Shown piece after piece: positions 1 through 5,911 of a stretch of DNA of 6,655 nucleotides. The stretch lies in the NCBI GenBank assembly GCA_046729215.1, contig JBKPGE010000056.1, positions 1-6,655 on the forward strand, written 5' to 3'. Below the pieces are notes generated by a model that saw only the letters and a program-made list of their open reading frames with translations, did no database searches and was not told the origin of the DNA. A program made the translations under genes and the position numbers. Within the stretch, counting starts at the first letter, position 1. Each line of letters opens with the position of its first letter. Origin of the DNA: JACDAN01 sp046729215. Lineage in GTDB: Bacteria > Actinomycetota > Thermoleophilia > Gaiellales > Gaiellaceae.

Positions 1-110
1 GTCCAGCGCTCGGCGAAGACCTCAGCCCCGAGGGCGACTGGACAGAACTGACCGTAGCCCTGCATGCGAGCAGCTTGACGCTTGCCGCCGCCTGCGACAA
101 GTTCAGCCAT
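1..110 (-). CDS. HxlR-family winged-helix transcriptional regulator, N-terminal fragment
   Basis: This reads leftward from an ATG at 110-108 and runs off the window edge after 36 codons. Residues 19-36 read YGQFCPVALGAEVFAERW, which matches the start of the HxlR domain (usual form: Y-G-Q-x-C-P-V-A, then an E-R-W that opens the first helix before the winged helix-turn-helix). HxlR proteins are small dimeric DNA-binding repressors or activators. In YodB, HypR and QorR a Cys at this N-terminal position senses quinones, aldehydes or oxidants; Cys23 is the equivalent here. A second in-frame ATG at 65-63 (Met16, just before YGQFCP) is an alternative start and would give a more typical length; neither start has a strong Shine-Dalgarno. 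The gene diverges from the DABB gene at 159 with 48 bp between them, so it probably controls that gene. A plus-strand frame over the same bases (to a stop at 113) has no recognisable content. Confidence 0.75.
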   Translation of the reverse strand, partial: MAELVAGGGKRQAARMQGYGQFCPVALGAEVFAERW

Positions 111-158
111 TGAACCTGTGCGTCCCCGGCAACTCGCCCACAACGACGGAGGTAGCTG
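111..158. promoter_or_regulatory. Divergent intergenic control region with ribosome binding site of the DABB gene
   Basis: These 48 bp must hold the promoters of both the HxlR regulator and the DABB gene. The clearest element is GGAGG at 148-152, six bases before the TTG at 159; an in-frame TAG at 153-155 rules out starts further upstream apart from a CTG at 156. I did not find a convincing inverted repeat or a clear -10/-35 pair, so the operator is inferred from gene order only. Confidence 0.5.
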
Positions 159-443
159 TTGATCATTCTTGTCCAACATCGAGTTCGTGACTTCGCAAGC
201 TGGAAACCCGTCTTCGAACAGCAGGGAGGGCTCGTCCGCATCAAGCATGGGGCGGCGGGACATTCGCTCTACCGATCGGTCGACGATCCCAACGACGTCG
301 TCGTCTCGGTCGAGTTCCCCGCCGAGGAGCGCGCCCGCAGCTTTCTGGCTGATCCCGCCCTGAAGGAAGAGATGGAGCAGGCGGGGGTTGAAGGACAGCC
401 AACCGTGGTCTTATGCGAGGAGGTTGAGGCGGTTAACTATTAG
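159..443 (+). CDS. Dimeric alpha-beta barrel (ABM/quinol monooxygenase-like) protein
   Basis: A 94-residue protein with a TTG start, set by GGAGG six bases upstream. It resembles the short ferredoxin-like DABB proteins annotated as antibiotic-biosynthesis monooxygenase-like or cyclase: strand (IILVQHRV), then a D-x-x-x-W-K-P-V-F helix (residues 11-19), then H-G-A-A-G-H-S-L-Y-R (30-39), D-D-P-N-D-V-V-V-S-V-E-F (42-53), a helix with A-R-S-F-L-A-D-P-A-L (59-68), and a last strand ending C-E-E-V. Such proteins dimerise to form a barrel. Characterised relatives oxidise quinols or polyketides without a cofactor, but many have no known substrate, so the reaction is not assigned. It is cytosolic, with no signal or membrane segment. 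Divergent pairing with an HxlR regulator suggests induction by an electrophile or quinone. Its stop overlaps the stop of the opposing gene by 4 bases. Confidence 0.8.
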   Translation: MIILVQHRVRDFASWKPVFEQQGGLVRIKHGAAGHSLYRSVDDPNDVVVSVEFPAEERARSFLADPALKEEMEQAGVEGQPTVVLCEEVEAVNY

Positions 444-3073
444 GGTCGCTCGGCTTGAGGGAGGCTGCTCGCGTGCACCCCAGCAAGAAGCGCCCGAGCC
501 TCGTGCGCCGTAACGACGTTTCCCTTGCGCTCGCTCACTTCGACCGCTTGCTGTAACACAGGTACCGCTTCGGCATCACGACCAGCGAGGCGCAAGACTT
601 CGGCGTGGGCCATAAGCACCTGTCCTCGCATGAATAAGTCATCGCTGTCGTCCGCAAGCTCCGTGGCCTCGCGGGCGAGGTGATAAGCACCTTCGTGGTC
701 ACCCTTCTCCGCAAGGAGCTTCGCCTTTACGGCGCGTCCGCGCGTTTGTGACGCGATGTCGACTCGTGACGTGAGCTCGAGGGAAAGGTCCGCGAAATGC
801 TCGGCGTCAGCGAAGCGGCCGAGGCGGTAGAGCGCTTCAGCGAGGTGGGCCGCGATTGTTGATCGAAGGGATCGCTCTCCAATTGCTTCGAGAAACTCAT
901 AGCCTTCGCGGAACTCGCGCTCCGCGAACTCGGCATCACCAAGAAGGAAACCCACCTTCTCAGCACACTGCGATGTGCCGGCCGGTGCCCAATCAAGCCT
1001 CAGCTCCTCGCCGATGGACTTCGCGCGATGGAAGAGCCTGCGTGAGTCGTCGGCCTCGCCCTGCAAGGCGCAAAGTGACGCGAGTATCAGCAGCATGCGG
1101 AAACCTTGGACGGAGGATTCCCCGACATGCGCGAGAAGACTCTGTGTTTCACGCCGAACCTCGCTGACGTGCGCGGTTCCGTAGAACATCGAAGAGAGAC
1201 GAAAAACGAGCGCGGCGAACTCCTCTTGCTGATCTCCTGACCTCCGGGCGTGCGCCACGGCACGCGCGAACTGCCTCGCCGCTTCGTCGTGGTGGTTCTG
1301 GTTCCAGGAAACCTTTCCCGCCCGTCGCCAAGCGCGCGCGAGACCAGGATCATCTGACAACGCCTGGAACACGCGAAGCGCTCGCTCGGCTGTCTCCTTG
1401 GCAGGGCCAACCATCCACTCGTGCGGCGCCAGGCGCTCGCCCACGTCCGCGTACTCCAAGCGTGCAAGCCATTCGTTTCGCTGGTCGCCCAGGTCGCCGG
1501 CTTCTGCAATCACGTCTCTCAGCAGGCTTTGCGCTTGTTCGAGGTTCGCCGTTCCCTGAAGCGCTTCGGCGAGCCACACGGACAAAGTGAGCCTCGTCTG
1601 AGGATCACTCTGGAGCGAACGTGCACGGTCAAGCAGGTTCACCGCGGCCGTGTAGTCACCATGAAGTAGAGCGCGCTGACCTGCATGGGTGAGTAACTCG
1701 CTCGAGCGGTCGCCCAGCATCCGGAGAGCCTTATCGTTGGGACCGAGCTCGGTCCGATAGCGGTAGGCCTCTTCGAGGTGGTAGCCGATGATCTCCTCAT
1801 AGGGGCGCTTGCGTTCGTCGAGCCAGCCAGCAAAGCGTTCGTGTAACTCAGCACGGATCTCCTTCGCGATCCCGTTGTAGGTGGCGTCGCGGATGAGAAT
1901 GTGTCTGAAGCGAAAGGCATCTTCATCGGGCAGGCTTGACCGCCCCGGCTGGATGAGCCGTCTGCGTACAAGCCGCTGAAGAAGGGCGCTCACCTCCGTA
2001 CCCGGTGCGGAGAGATCGAGGAGAGCGTTGCGCCAAAACTCTTTGCCGACAACGGCTGCCGCCTCGAGCAGAGCCCGCTCTCCCGGGGCGAGCCGATCGA
2101 GACGGGCGGAGAGCAACGCCTGGATCGTGTGGGGCACGGCAAGCTCGTCGCCGTCCTCCTCCGCTAGAGCGAGCAACTGTTCGAGAAAGAGCGGATTTCC
2201 CTCCGCGACTTCGGCGGCGCGCATCCGGCTGGCAGGATCAAGTCCAGCAGCAAGCATGGCGCCCAGGCTCTCGGCCTCCTCGCTAGGAAGGGGCTCGAGC
2301 TCGATGAGCTCGCCCGACCAACCGGGGCGTTCGTCGAGGAGGTCTGGCCGGGCGAGGCAGACGATCAGCATCGGCGCGTCTCGCGTCCACTCGACGATGT
2401 GCTCGATCAAATCGAGCAGGGTGGGCTCGGCCCAGTGGATGTCCTCGAGGACGAGGACGAGCGGCTGTTCCTGGGCGAGCGCCTCGAAGAGCTTGCGGTA
2501 GGCCCAGAACGTCTCCTCCGTGCCGAGCGCCCGCTCGGGCTCGGGGGCTCCAGCCGGGCGTTCTCCGAGGCCACGCACGATCTCCTGCAGCGGCCAAAAG
2601 GTGATGCCCTCGCCATAGGAGAGGCAACGACCCTGGAGGACAATCGCTCGCGCTCCGATCTCCGCGATCACCTCCGCGGCAAGGCGCGTCTTCCCGAGGC
2701 CCGCCGCGCCAAGCACGGTCACGAGCAGAGGCGTTTTCTCCTCGACTGAGCGGTCGAACCAGCCGAGCAGCCGAGCGAGCTCCTTCTGTCGGCCGACGAA
2801 GGGAGTGTCGAAGCGGCGGGCGACCGCGGGCACCCCCTCGACTATTTCGAGCAGGCGGTAGGCGGCGACGGCATTCGACTTCCCTTTGAGCGTCAGGGGC
2901 CCGATGCGTTCGATTCGGACTGCGTCGCGGACGAGCCGGTAGGTCTGCTCACCAAGGAGGACTTCGCCCGGCTGGGCAGCCTGCTCGAGGCGGGCGGCAA
3001 CGTTGACCGCATCGCCGGTGGCATAGAACTGGCCTCCGGAGGCGTCGCCCGTGACGACCTCGCCGGTATTCAC
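440..3073 (-). CDS. Cyclase–ATPase–TPR signalling protein, larger 3' part (frameshifted from the 3070-3396 part)
   Basis: This holds 877 residues of a multidomain protein whose first part lies in another frame just upstream. Residues 2-28 continue a class III nucleotide cyclase: N-T-G-E-V-V-T-G-D, then G-D-A-V-N-V-A-A-R, giving transition-state residues Asn24 and Arg28. The usual substrate Asp position is Tyr17. A bridge leads to an AAA/STAND-like ATPase: F-V-G-R-Q-K-E-L (92-99), Walker A G-A-A-G-L-G-K-T (122-129), Walker B ending L-V-L-E-D (207-211) followed by I-H-W, and E-G-N-P-L-F-L-E-Q-L-L (291-301). From about 430 to the end the sequence is helical and Ala/Leu-rich, as expected of TPR repeats. 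The GTG at 3073 overlaps the upstream TGA (GTGA), so reinitiation is possible, but the protein would then start mid-domain without the metal-binding Asp pair. A real or artefactual one-base deletion is the simplest explanation. Proteins of this architecture are cytosolic and thought to be signal-transducing regulators; the ligand is unknown. Confidence 0.85.
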   Translation of the reverse strand: MNTGEVVTGDASGGQFYATGDAVNVAARLEQAAQPGEVLLGEQTYRLVRDAVRIERIGPLTLKGKSNAVAAYRLLEIVEGVPAVARRFDTPFVGRQKELARLLGWFDRSVEEKTPLLVTVLGAAGLGKTRLAAEVIAEIGARAIVLQGRCLSYGEGITFWPLQEIVRGLGERPAGAPEPERALGTEETFWAYRKLFEALAQEQPLVLVLEDIHWAEPTLLDLIEHIVEWTRDAPMLIVCLARPDLLDERPGWSGELIELEPLPSEEAESLGAMLAAGLDPASRMRAAEVAEGNPLFLEQLLALAEEDGDELAVPHTIQALLSARLDRLAPGERALLEAAAVVGKEFWRNALLDLSAPGTEVSALLQRLVRRRLIQPGRSSLPDEDAFRFRHILIRDATYNGIAKEIRAELHERFAGWLDERKRPYEEIIGYHLEEAYRYRTELGPNDKALRMLGDRSSELLTHAGQRALLHGDYTAAVNLLDRARSLQSDPQTRLTLSVWLAEALQGTANLEQAQSLLRDVIAEAGDLGDQRNEWLARLEYADVGERLAPHEWMVGPAKETAERALRVFQALSDDPGLARAWRRAGKVSWNQNHHDEAARQFARAVAHARRSGDQQEEFAALVFRLSSMFYGTAHVSEVRRETQSLLAHVGESSVQGFRMLLILASLCALQGEADDSRRLFHRAKSIGEELRLDWAPAGTSQCAEKVGFLLGDAEFAEREFREGYEFLEAIGERSLRSTIAAHLAEALYRLGRFADAEHFADLSLELTSRVDIASQTRGRAVKAKLLAEKGDHEGAYHLAREATELADDSDDLFMRGQVLMAHAEVLRLAGRDAEAVPVLQQAVEVSERKGNVVTAHEARALLAGVHASSLPQAERP

Positions 3074-3396
3074 GCCGTCCGCACCTGCAGGGAGATGCCG
3101 CGCTCGCGCTCGAGCTCCTCATTGAGGTCGGCGAGCCGATCCCCCATCTCAGCCGCCGCGCGCACCGCGCGCAGCGCATCATCTTCGTGTGCCGCCGGAA
3201 TCCCGAAGACGGCCATGACCGCATCCCCGATGAACTTCTCGACTGTGCCTCCGTGCCGCTCGAGCACGGAACGCATCTCGGTGAAGTAGCGCTCCATCAC
3301 ACGGCGAAGCGCCTCCGGATCGAGCCGATCCCCCAGGCTGGTGGAGCCGGCCACGTCCGAGAAGACAATCGTCACCGTCTTCCTGGCCTCGGCCAT
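3070..3396 (-). CDS. Cyclase–ATPase–TPR signalling protein, N-terminal part of the class III cyclase domain
   Basis: Reading from ATG 3396, 108 residues begin M-A-E-A-R-K-T-V-T-I-V-F-S-D, the standard start of a class III adenylate/guanylate cyclase domain. Metal-binding Asp14 (F-S-D-V-A-G-S-T) and Asp58 (K-F-I-G-D-A-V) are present, as is the purine-specifying Lys54. The frame ends in V-R-T-A-stop where the family reads R-T-G-V-N-T-G-E. The missing residues continue in the adjacent frame from 3073, so one G seems lost at about 3075-3076. Alone this part lacks the catalytic Asn and Arg and cannot be an active cyclase, although such domains work as dimers. An in-frame GTG at 3429 would add 11 residues, but homology begins near the ATG. 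A possible -10 (TACACT, 3409-3404) lies 7 bases before the ATG, which fits a leaderless message. Confidence 0.85.
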   Translation of the reverse strand: MAEARKTVTIVFSDVAGSTSLGDRLDPEALRRVMERYFTEMRSVLERHGGTVEKFIGDAVMAVFGIPAAHEDDALRAVRAAAEMGDRLADLNEELERERGISLQVRTA

Positions 3397-3426
3397 TGGT
3401 CCGAGTGTACGACTCGTTCGGGTCAA
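3397..3426 (-). promoter_or_regulatory. Candidate promoter of the cyclase–ATPase gene
   Basis: On the minus strand TACACT (3409-3404, four of six matches to TATAAT) lies seven bases before ATG 3396. TTGACC (3426-3421, five of six matches to TTGACA) lies upstream, but the spacer is only 11 bases, so the two probably do not form one promoter. The inverted repeat at 3439-3454 lies about 50 bases upstream of the predicted start point. This is a pattern match only. Confidence 0.3.
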
Positions 3427-3438
3427 CACCTAAACGTG

Positions 3439-3454
3439 TGTCACCACGGTGACA
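3439..3454. promoter_or_regulatory. 16-bp inverted repeat TGTCA-N6-TGACA (operator A)
   Basis: TGTCACC-AC-GGTGACA is a perfect 7-bp inverted repeat in the intergenic region shared by the cyclase–ATPase gene (minus) and the first secreted-peptide gene (plus). Read as TGTCA-N6-TGACA it has the 16-bp 5-6-5 layout of CRP/FNR-superfamily sites. CRP itself prefers TGTGA-N6-TCACA, while the related CO sensor CooA uses TGTCA half-sites. Its centre is about 62 bases before the predicted peptide transcript start, a usual activator position. The same repeat occurs at 6036-6051 and, with one mismatch, at 3899-3914. Confidence 0.6.
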
Positions 3455-3473
3455 TCGGCAACGTCGCCGGCGA

Positions 3474-3502
3474 ACGACACGAGAGCGATCGCCTCCTACG
3501 GT
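3474..3502 (+). promoter_or_regulatory. Candidate promoter of secreted-peptide gene A
   Basis: ACGACA (3474-3479, four of six to TTGACA) and TACGGT (3497-3502, three of six to TATAAT) are 17 bases apart. The same two hexamers with the same 17-base spacing recur at 6073-6101 before gene B, although the spacer differs between the copies. Start of transcription would be near 3509, giving a leader of about 30 bases that carries the Shine-Dalgarno, or a leaderless message from the in-frame ATG at 3509. Confidence 0.45.
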
Positions 3503-3538
3503 CAAGTCATGGAGATCGTGGACGGAAGGAGGCGTCTC

Positions 3539-3730
3539 ATGAAGCGCATCGCGGTCGTCATCAGCGTCGTCATCGGGATCGCTGCTACTCCGGCTGTCGT
3601 CGCGGCGGACAGCAGCCGCCAGCCACACAGCGACCGGTACGAGATCGCTCGCGACTGGGGCACGCCGTTCGATCCTGCCTACGGGTTAGTCCACGTTGCG
3701 CCGGCGACGTACGGTTTCTACGGGAAGTAG
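3539..3730 (+). CDS. Small secreted peptide A (63 aa, unknown family)
   Basis: A 63-residue protein with a clear signal peptide: M-K-R, then a hydrophobic stretch I-A-V-V-I-S-V-V-I-G-I-A-A-T-P-A-V-V, with a likely signal peptidase I cut after A-V-V-A-A (residue 23). The mature peptide of about 40 residues is polar and rich in aromatic residues, starting D-S-S-R-Q-P-H-S and ending Y-G-F-Y-G-K, with a central R-D-W-G-T-P. It has no cysteine, lipobox or transmembrane anchor. AAGGAGG at 3526-3532, six bases before the ATG, decides the start. An in-frame ATG at 3509 (10 codons upstream) is conserved in the paralogue and could act from a leaderless message. I do not recognise the family. The paralogue at 6138-6329 is 49/63 identical by hand count: 2 of the 23 signal positions differ, but 12 of the 40 mature ones. 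Function unknown; a secreted signal or envelope-associated peptide is possible. Confidence 0.75.
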   Translation: MKRIAVVISVVIGIAATPAVVAADSSRQPHSDRYEIARDWGTPFDPAYGLVHVAPATYGFYGK

Positions 3731-3764
3731 GAGCGCGGCACGGTTCCCGGTCAAAGGCGTGACC

Positions 3765-3791
3765 GCGGAGAGGCCTTCAGGGCCTCTCCGC
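3765..3791 (+). terminator. Strong hairpin downstream of peptide gene A
   Basis: GCGGAGAGGCC (3765-3775) pairs perfectly with GGCCTCTCCGC (3781-3791) around a 5-base loop, 34 bases after the peptide stop codon. The sequence after it (TTGTCGTCG) is only mildly T-rich, as in many high-GC intrinsic terminators. It probably insulates the hydrolase–cyclase gene from peptide A. No equivalent follows peptide B. Confidence 0.75.
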
Positions 3792-3898
3792 TTGTCGTCG
3801 CCGCCATCGAAATCTAAGTGGCCCAGTGTCACACTCGTTGCAGGCGATGACCGTCGAGGACAGCAGGCGAGTTTCGCGACGCTGCCCGGCCTCTTAGC

Positions 3899-3914
3899 TG
3901 TCACGCATGTGACG
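3899..3914. promoter_or_regulatory. 16-bp inverted repeat TGTCA-N6-TGACG (operator C)
   Basis: TGTCAC-GCAT-GTGACG differs by one base from a perfect TGTCA-N6-TGACA and lies 57 bases before the hydrolase–cyclase start. It is not part of the duplicated unit, so it is an independent occurrence of the motif. A weaker half-site (TGTCA at 3827-3831) lies 72 bases further upstream. Confidence 0.5.
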
Positions 3915-3959
3915 CCGGTTCGACGGGACGGCGCCGGGCCCTCAGTGCAAAGTGGGCGG

Positions 3960-3965
3960 CATAGT
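3960..3965 (+). promoter_or_regulatory. Candidate -10 element of the hydrolase–cyclase gene
   Basis: CATAGT (four of six to TATAAT) ends six bases before ATG 3972, which would place transcription start on the A of the ATG and give a leaderless message. No good -35 was found 16-18 bases upstream, and no clear Shine-Dalgarno precedes the ATG. With that start, operator C would be centred near -65. Confidence 0.35.
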
Positions 3966-3971
3966 TCTCGC

Positions 3972-5333
3972 ATGGAGGCACGTGTTCCCGAGACCCGCTA
4001 CGCCCGATCGGGCGACGTCTCGATCGCGTACCAGGTCGTGGGTGAAGGCCCACCCGATCTCATCCACGTGCCCGCGATTTCGCACCTCGAGCTCGCGTGG
4101 GAAGACGCCTCTCAAGCCCGGTTCCTGAACAGGCTTGCCTCGAGCTGCCGCTTGATCATGTTGAACCAGCGCGGGACGGGCATGTCCGATCGCGTGCCGG
4201 GCGTGCCCACGCTCGAGATGCGCATGGACGACATTCGGGCCGTCATGGATCGGGTCGGGTCCGAGCAAGCGGTGGTCTTCGGTCTCGGCGACGCAAGCCC
4301 GCTCTGCGTGCTCTTCGCAGCCACCTATCGGGAGCGGACCTCGGGTCTAGTGCTGATGAACTCCTCGCCCCGCTTCGTCCGGAGTCCAGACCTACCCTGG
4401 CTCCCAACGCGGGCGGAGATAGAGCTAACCGCCGATGAGTTCGAACGGCGGTGGGGCGAGCCAGCGTTCATGGACGAGTTCCTGCATACGAACAACCCCA
4501 GCATCACGGACCAGGAGCGAGGTAGCTTCGGCCGCCTGTTGCGCTTCAGCGTTAGCCCCGGCTCGGCAGCCGCGTATGTCCGAATGAACCTTGACGTCGA
4601 CGTGTGTCACGTGCTGCCGTCGATTCGCGTGCCGACCCTCGTCCTGCACCGGACGGGTCTGCGGAGTTGGGATATCCGCAGCGGCCACTATCTCGCCGAC
4701 GAGATCGTAGGTGCCCGTTTGGTCGAATTGCCCGGCGCCGACTTCGTACCTTCTCTCGGCGACCAGGAGCCGATGTTCTCCGAGCTCGACGGTTTTCTCC
4801 GGGACGTGGCGACAGGCAAGCCGTGGGAGGTCGAGCCGGATCGGGTGCTCGCCACGGTCCTCTTCACCGACATCGTCGGCGCAACGGCGCGGGCAGCGGA
4901 GCTCGGTGACCACGCCTGGCGCGAGCTGCTTCAGAAGCACCACGAGACCGTGCGCAGGGAGCTCAGACGCTTTCGCGGCAGGGAGATCGACACGGCCGGA
5001 GACGGCTTCCTCGCCACCTTCGATGGCCCGGCGCGCGCGATCCAGTGTGCTTGGGCGATCCGCGACAGACTCGGCGAGCTCGGTCTCGAGGTTCGTGCAG
5101 GGCTGCATACCGGTGAGTGCGAGCGGCTCGACGCGAAGGTGGGCGGGATCGCGGTCCATATCGGGGCCCGTGTGGTCGCGGAGGCGCAGCCGGGCGAGCT
5201 GCTCGTCTCGAGCACGGTCAAGGACCTTGTCGCCGGATCGGGGATCGATTTCGAGGAACGCGGTCTCGCGGAACTCAGGGGCGTGCCGGACAGGTGGCAG
5301 CTATACGCCGTGCGTGGAGTTCCACTCGTCTAG
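3972..5333 (+). CDS. Alpha/beta-hydrolase–class III nucleotide cyclase fusion (LipJ/Rv1900c-like) with degenerate hydrolase triad
   Basis: A 453-residue protein. Residues 7-280 form an alpha/beta-hydrolase fold (T-R-Y-A-R-S-G-D-V-S-I-A-Y-Q; oxyanion-loop region L-N-Q-R-G-T-G-M-S-D-R at 64-74). All three catalytic positions seem lost: the elbow usually written G-V-S-E-G-G-P reads G-L-G-D-A-S-P (104-110, Ser to Gly106), H-R-T-G-D reads H-R-T-G-L (Asp to Leu230), and G-D-D-H reads G-A-D-F (His to Phe258). Residues 291-448 are a class III cyclase: metal Asp300 (F-T-D-I-V) and Asp344 (A-G-D-G-F), Arg400 kept, but Lys to Asp340, substrate Asp to Lys389 and Asn to His396. M. tuberculosis Rv1900c has the same domain order, also with non-canonical substrate residues. 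ATG 3972 fits the start of homology; the frame is open upstream to 3696 without domain content. Cytosolic. Likely role: nucleotide signalling controlled by a hydrolase-fold sensor; cyclase activity is not certain. Confidence 0.9.
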   Translation: MEARVPETRYARSGDVSIAYQVVGEGPPDLIHVPAISHLELAWEDASQARFLNRLASSCRLIMLNQRGTGMSDRVPGVPTLEMRMDDIRAVMDRVGSEQAVVFGLGDASPLCVLFAATYRERTSGLVLMNSSPRFVRSPDLPWLPTRAEIELTADEFERRWGEPAFMDEFLHTNNPSITDQERGSFGRLLRFSVSPGSAAAYVRMNLDVDVCHVLPSIRVPTLVLHRTGLRSWDIRSGHYLADEIVGARLVELPGADFVPSLGDQEPMFSELDGFLRDVATGKPWEVEPDRVLATVLFTDIVGATARAAELGDHAWRELLQKHHETVRRELRRFRGREIDTAGDGFLATFDGPARAIQCAWAIRDRLGELGLEVRAGLHTGECERLDAKVGGIAVHIGARVVAEAQPGELLVSSTVKDLVAGSGIDFEERGLAELRGVPDRWQLYAVRGVPLV

Positions 5334-5461
5334 ATCACCAACGGTAGACCCACTAACTCGACGCTGAACTGGTTCGCGTAATACTCGGTTAGGCCTCTCT
5401 CGGCGATGAAGCCGAAGCCTTTCGCCAAGCAGCTAGGAATCCGAGATACGAGTCTCGAGCT
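5334..5461. other. Convergent gap between hydrolase–cyclase and GNAT genes
   Basis: These 128 bases lie between two gene ends. They hold the probable original 3' end of the GNAT gene: the shifted minus-strand frame reads G-I-P-I-R-D-E-L-E-L-E from 5486 to a TAG at 5435-5433. Small inverted repeats (TCGGC/GCCGA near 5400; CGAGA/TCTCG at about 5442-5457) could be weak terminators, but none is convincing. No further gene was seen. Confidence 0.4.
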
Positions 5462-5911
5462 CTAGCTCGTCGCGGATCGGGATACCGAATTCCCAACGCG
5501 GGAGATCCGGGGTTTCAGCTCCCTGCGCGCATCGTCCACCGCTCCAGGCCGAAGTGCTGAAAGCACGAAGCCACGCCGCTGGTAGAAACGGAGGGCCTCG
5601 AGATTGTCGTTCGTCGTCACGAGCCAGATCCGCTCACAGTCAGTGACCTCCCGACGCAATGCATCCAGAAGCGCGCTTCCGATGCCCTTGTGTCTCTCCA
5701 CGGCCACAATGAATGCGATTTCGCACGCGCCGGTCTCGCACCGATAGGTCAGGAGGCCGACCGGCCGAGTGTCCTCCTCGGCCACGAAGCCGGGGAGCGC
5801 GAGGACATCGATCAATTCCCCGCGACGGGCCTGGAAAGGACCGCCGAATTCGGCCGCCATGAGGTCTTCGGCCCATAGGCGGTCGGAGTCTGCGTACGGA
5901 CGAATCACCAC
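5462..5911 (-). CDS. GNAT-family N-acetyltransferase, C-terminus probably frameshifted
   Basis: A 149-residue cytosolic acetyl-CoA-dependent transferase of the GNAT fold, start GTG 5911 (V-I-R-P-Y at the first strand); no strong Shine-Dalgarno. Strand 4 and motif A read A-F-I-V-A-V-E-R-H-K-G-I-G-S-A-L (66-81), with the acetyl-CoA pyrophosphate loop R73-x-x-G76-x-G78. Motif B is N103-L-E-A-L-R-F-Y-Q-R-R-G-F115. The substrate is unknown. After K-P-R-I-S-R-V-G-N (133-141) the family usually continues G-I-P-I-R-D-E-L-E-L; here the frame reads S-V-S-R-S-A-T-S-stop, while the neighbouring frame reads exactly G-I-P-I-R-D-E-L-E-L-E and ends at 5433. One base, most simply a T in AATTCGG (5491-5485), seems missing. 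The catalytic core is intact, so activity may survive if the shift is real. It is convergent with the hydrolase–cyclase gene and divergent from peptide gene B. Confidence 0.85.
   Translation of the reverse strand: MVIRPYADSDRLWAEDLMAAEFGGPFQARRGELIDVLALPGFVAEEDTRPVGLLTYRCETGACEIAFIVAVERHKGIGSALLDALRREVTDCERIWLVTTNDNLEALRFYQRRGFVLSALRPGAVDDARRELKPRISRVGNSVSRSATS

Larger units (their letters stand above)
3438..3738 (+). repeat. Duplicated unit, copy A (operator, promoter, leader, peptide gene)
   Basis: About 300 bases matching 6035-6337. Similarity starts abruptly at the inverted repeat GTGTCAC, continues through promoter, leader and coding region, and fades about 8 bases after the stop (TAGGAGCGCGG here, TAGGAACGCGG in copy B). 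There is a 2-base indel upstream of the promoter. From the -10 region to codon 5 only two mismatches occur over about 60 bases. No flanking target-site repeats or transposase are visible, so a mobile origin is not supported. Confidence 0.8.

Noticed and set aside
3..113. Plus-strand open frame from the left edge to a TGA at 113
   Set aside because: It has no recognisable content, while the minus strand over the same bases reads a clear HxlR N-terminus.
3827..3842. TGTCA followed six bases later by TTGCA, as a fourth operator
   Set aside because: The second half matches only three of five positions; at most a half-site.
3696..3971. Upstream extension of the hydrolase–cyclase frame by 92 residues
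   Set aside because: It overlaps the end of peptide gene A and the terminator hairpin, is Arg/Ser/Pro-rich without domain content, and homology begins at ATG 3972.
4425..5159. 244-aa minus-strand open frame inside the hydrolase–cyclase gene
   Set aside because: Antisense shadow of a well-supported coding region in GC-rich DNA; no motif recognised.
5634..5646. TCAC-N5-GTGA inverted repeat
   Set aside because: Inside the GNAT coding region and with different geometry from the three intergenic operators.
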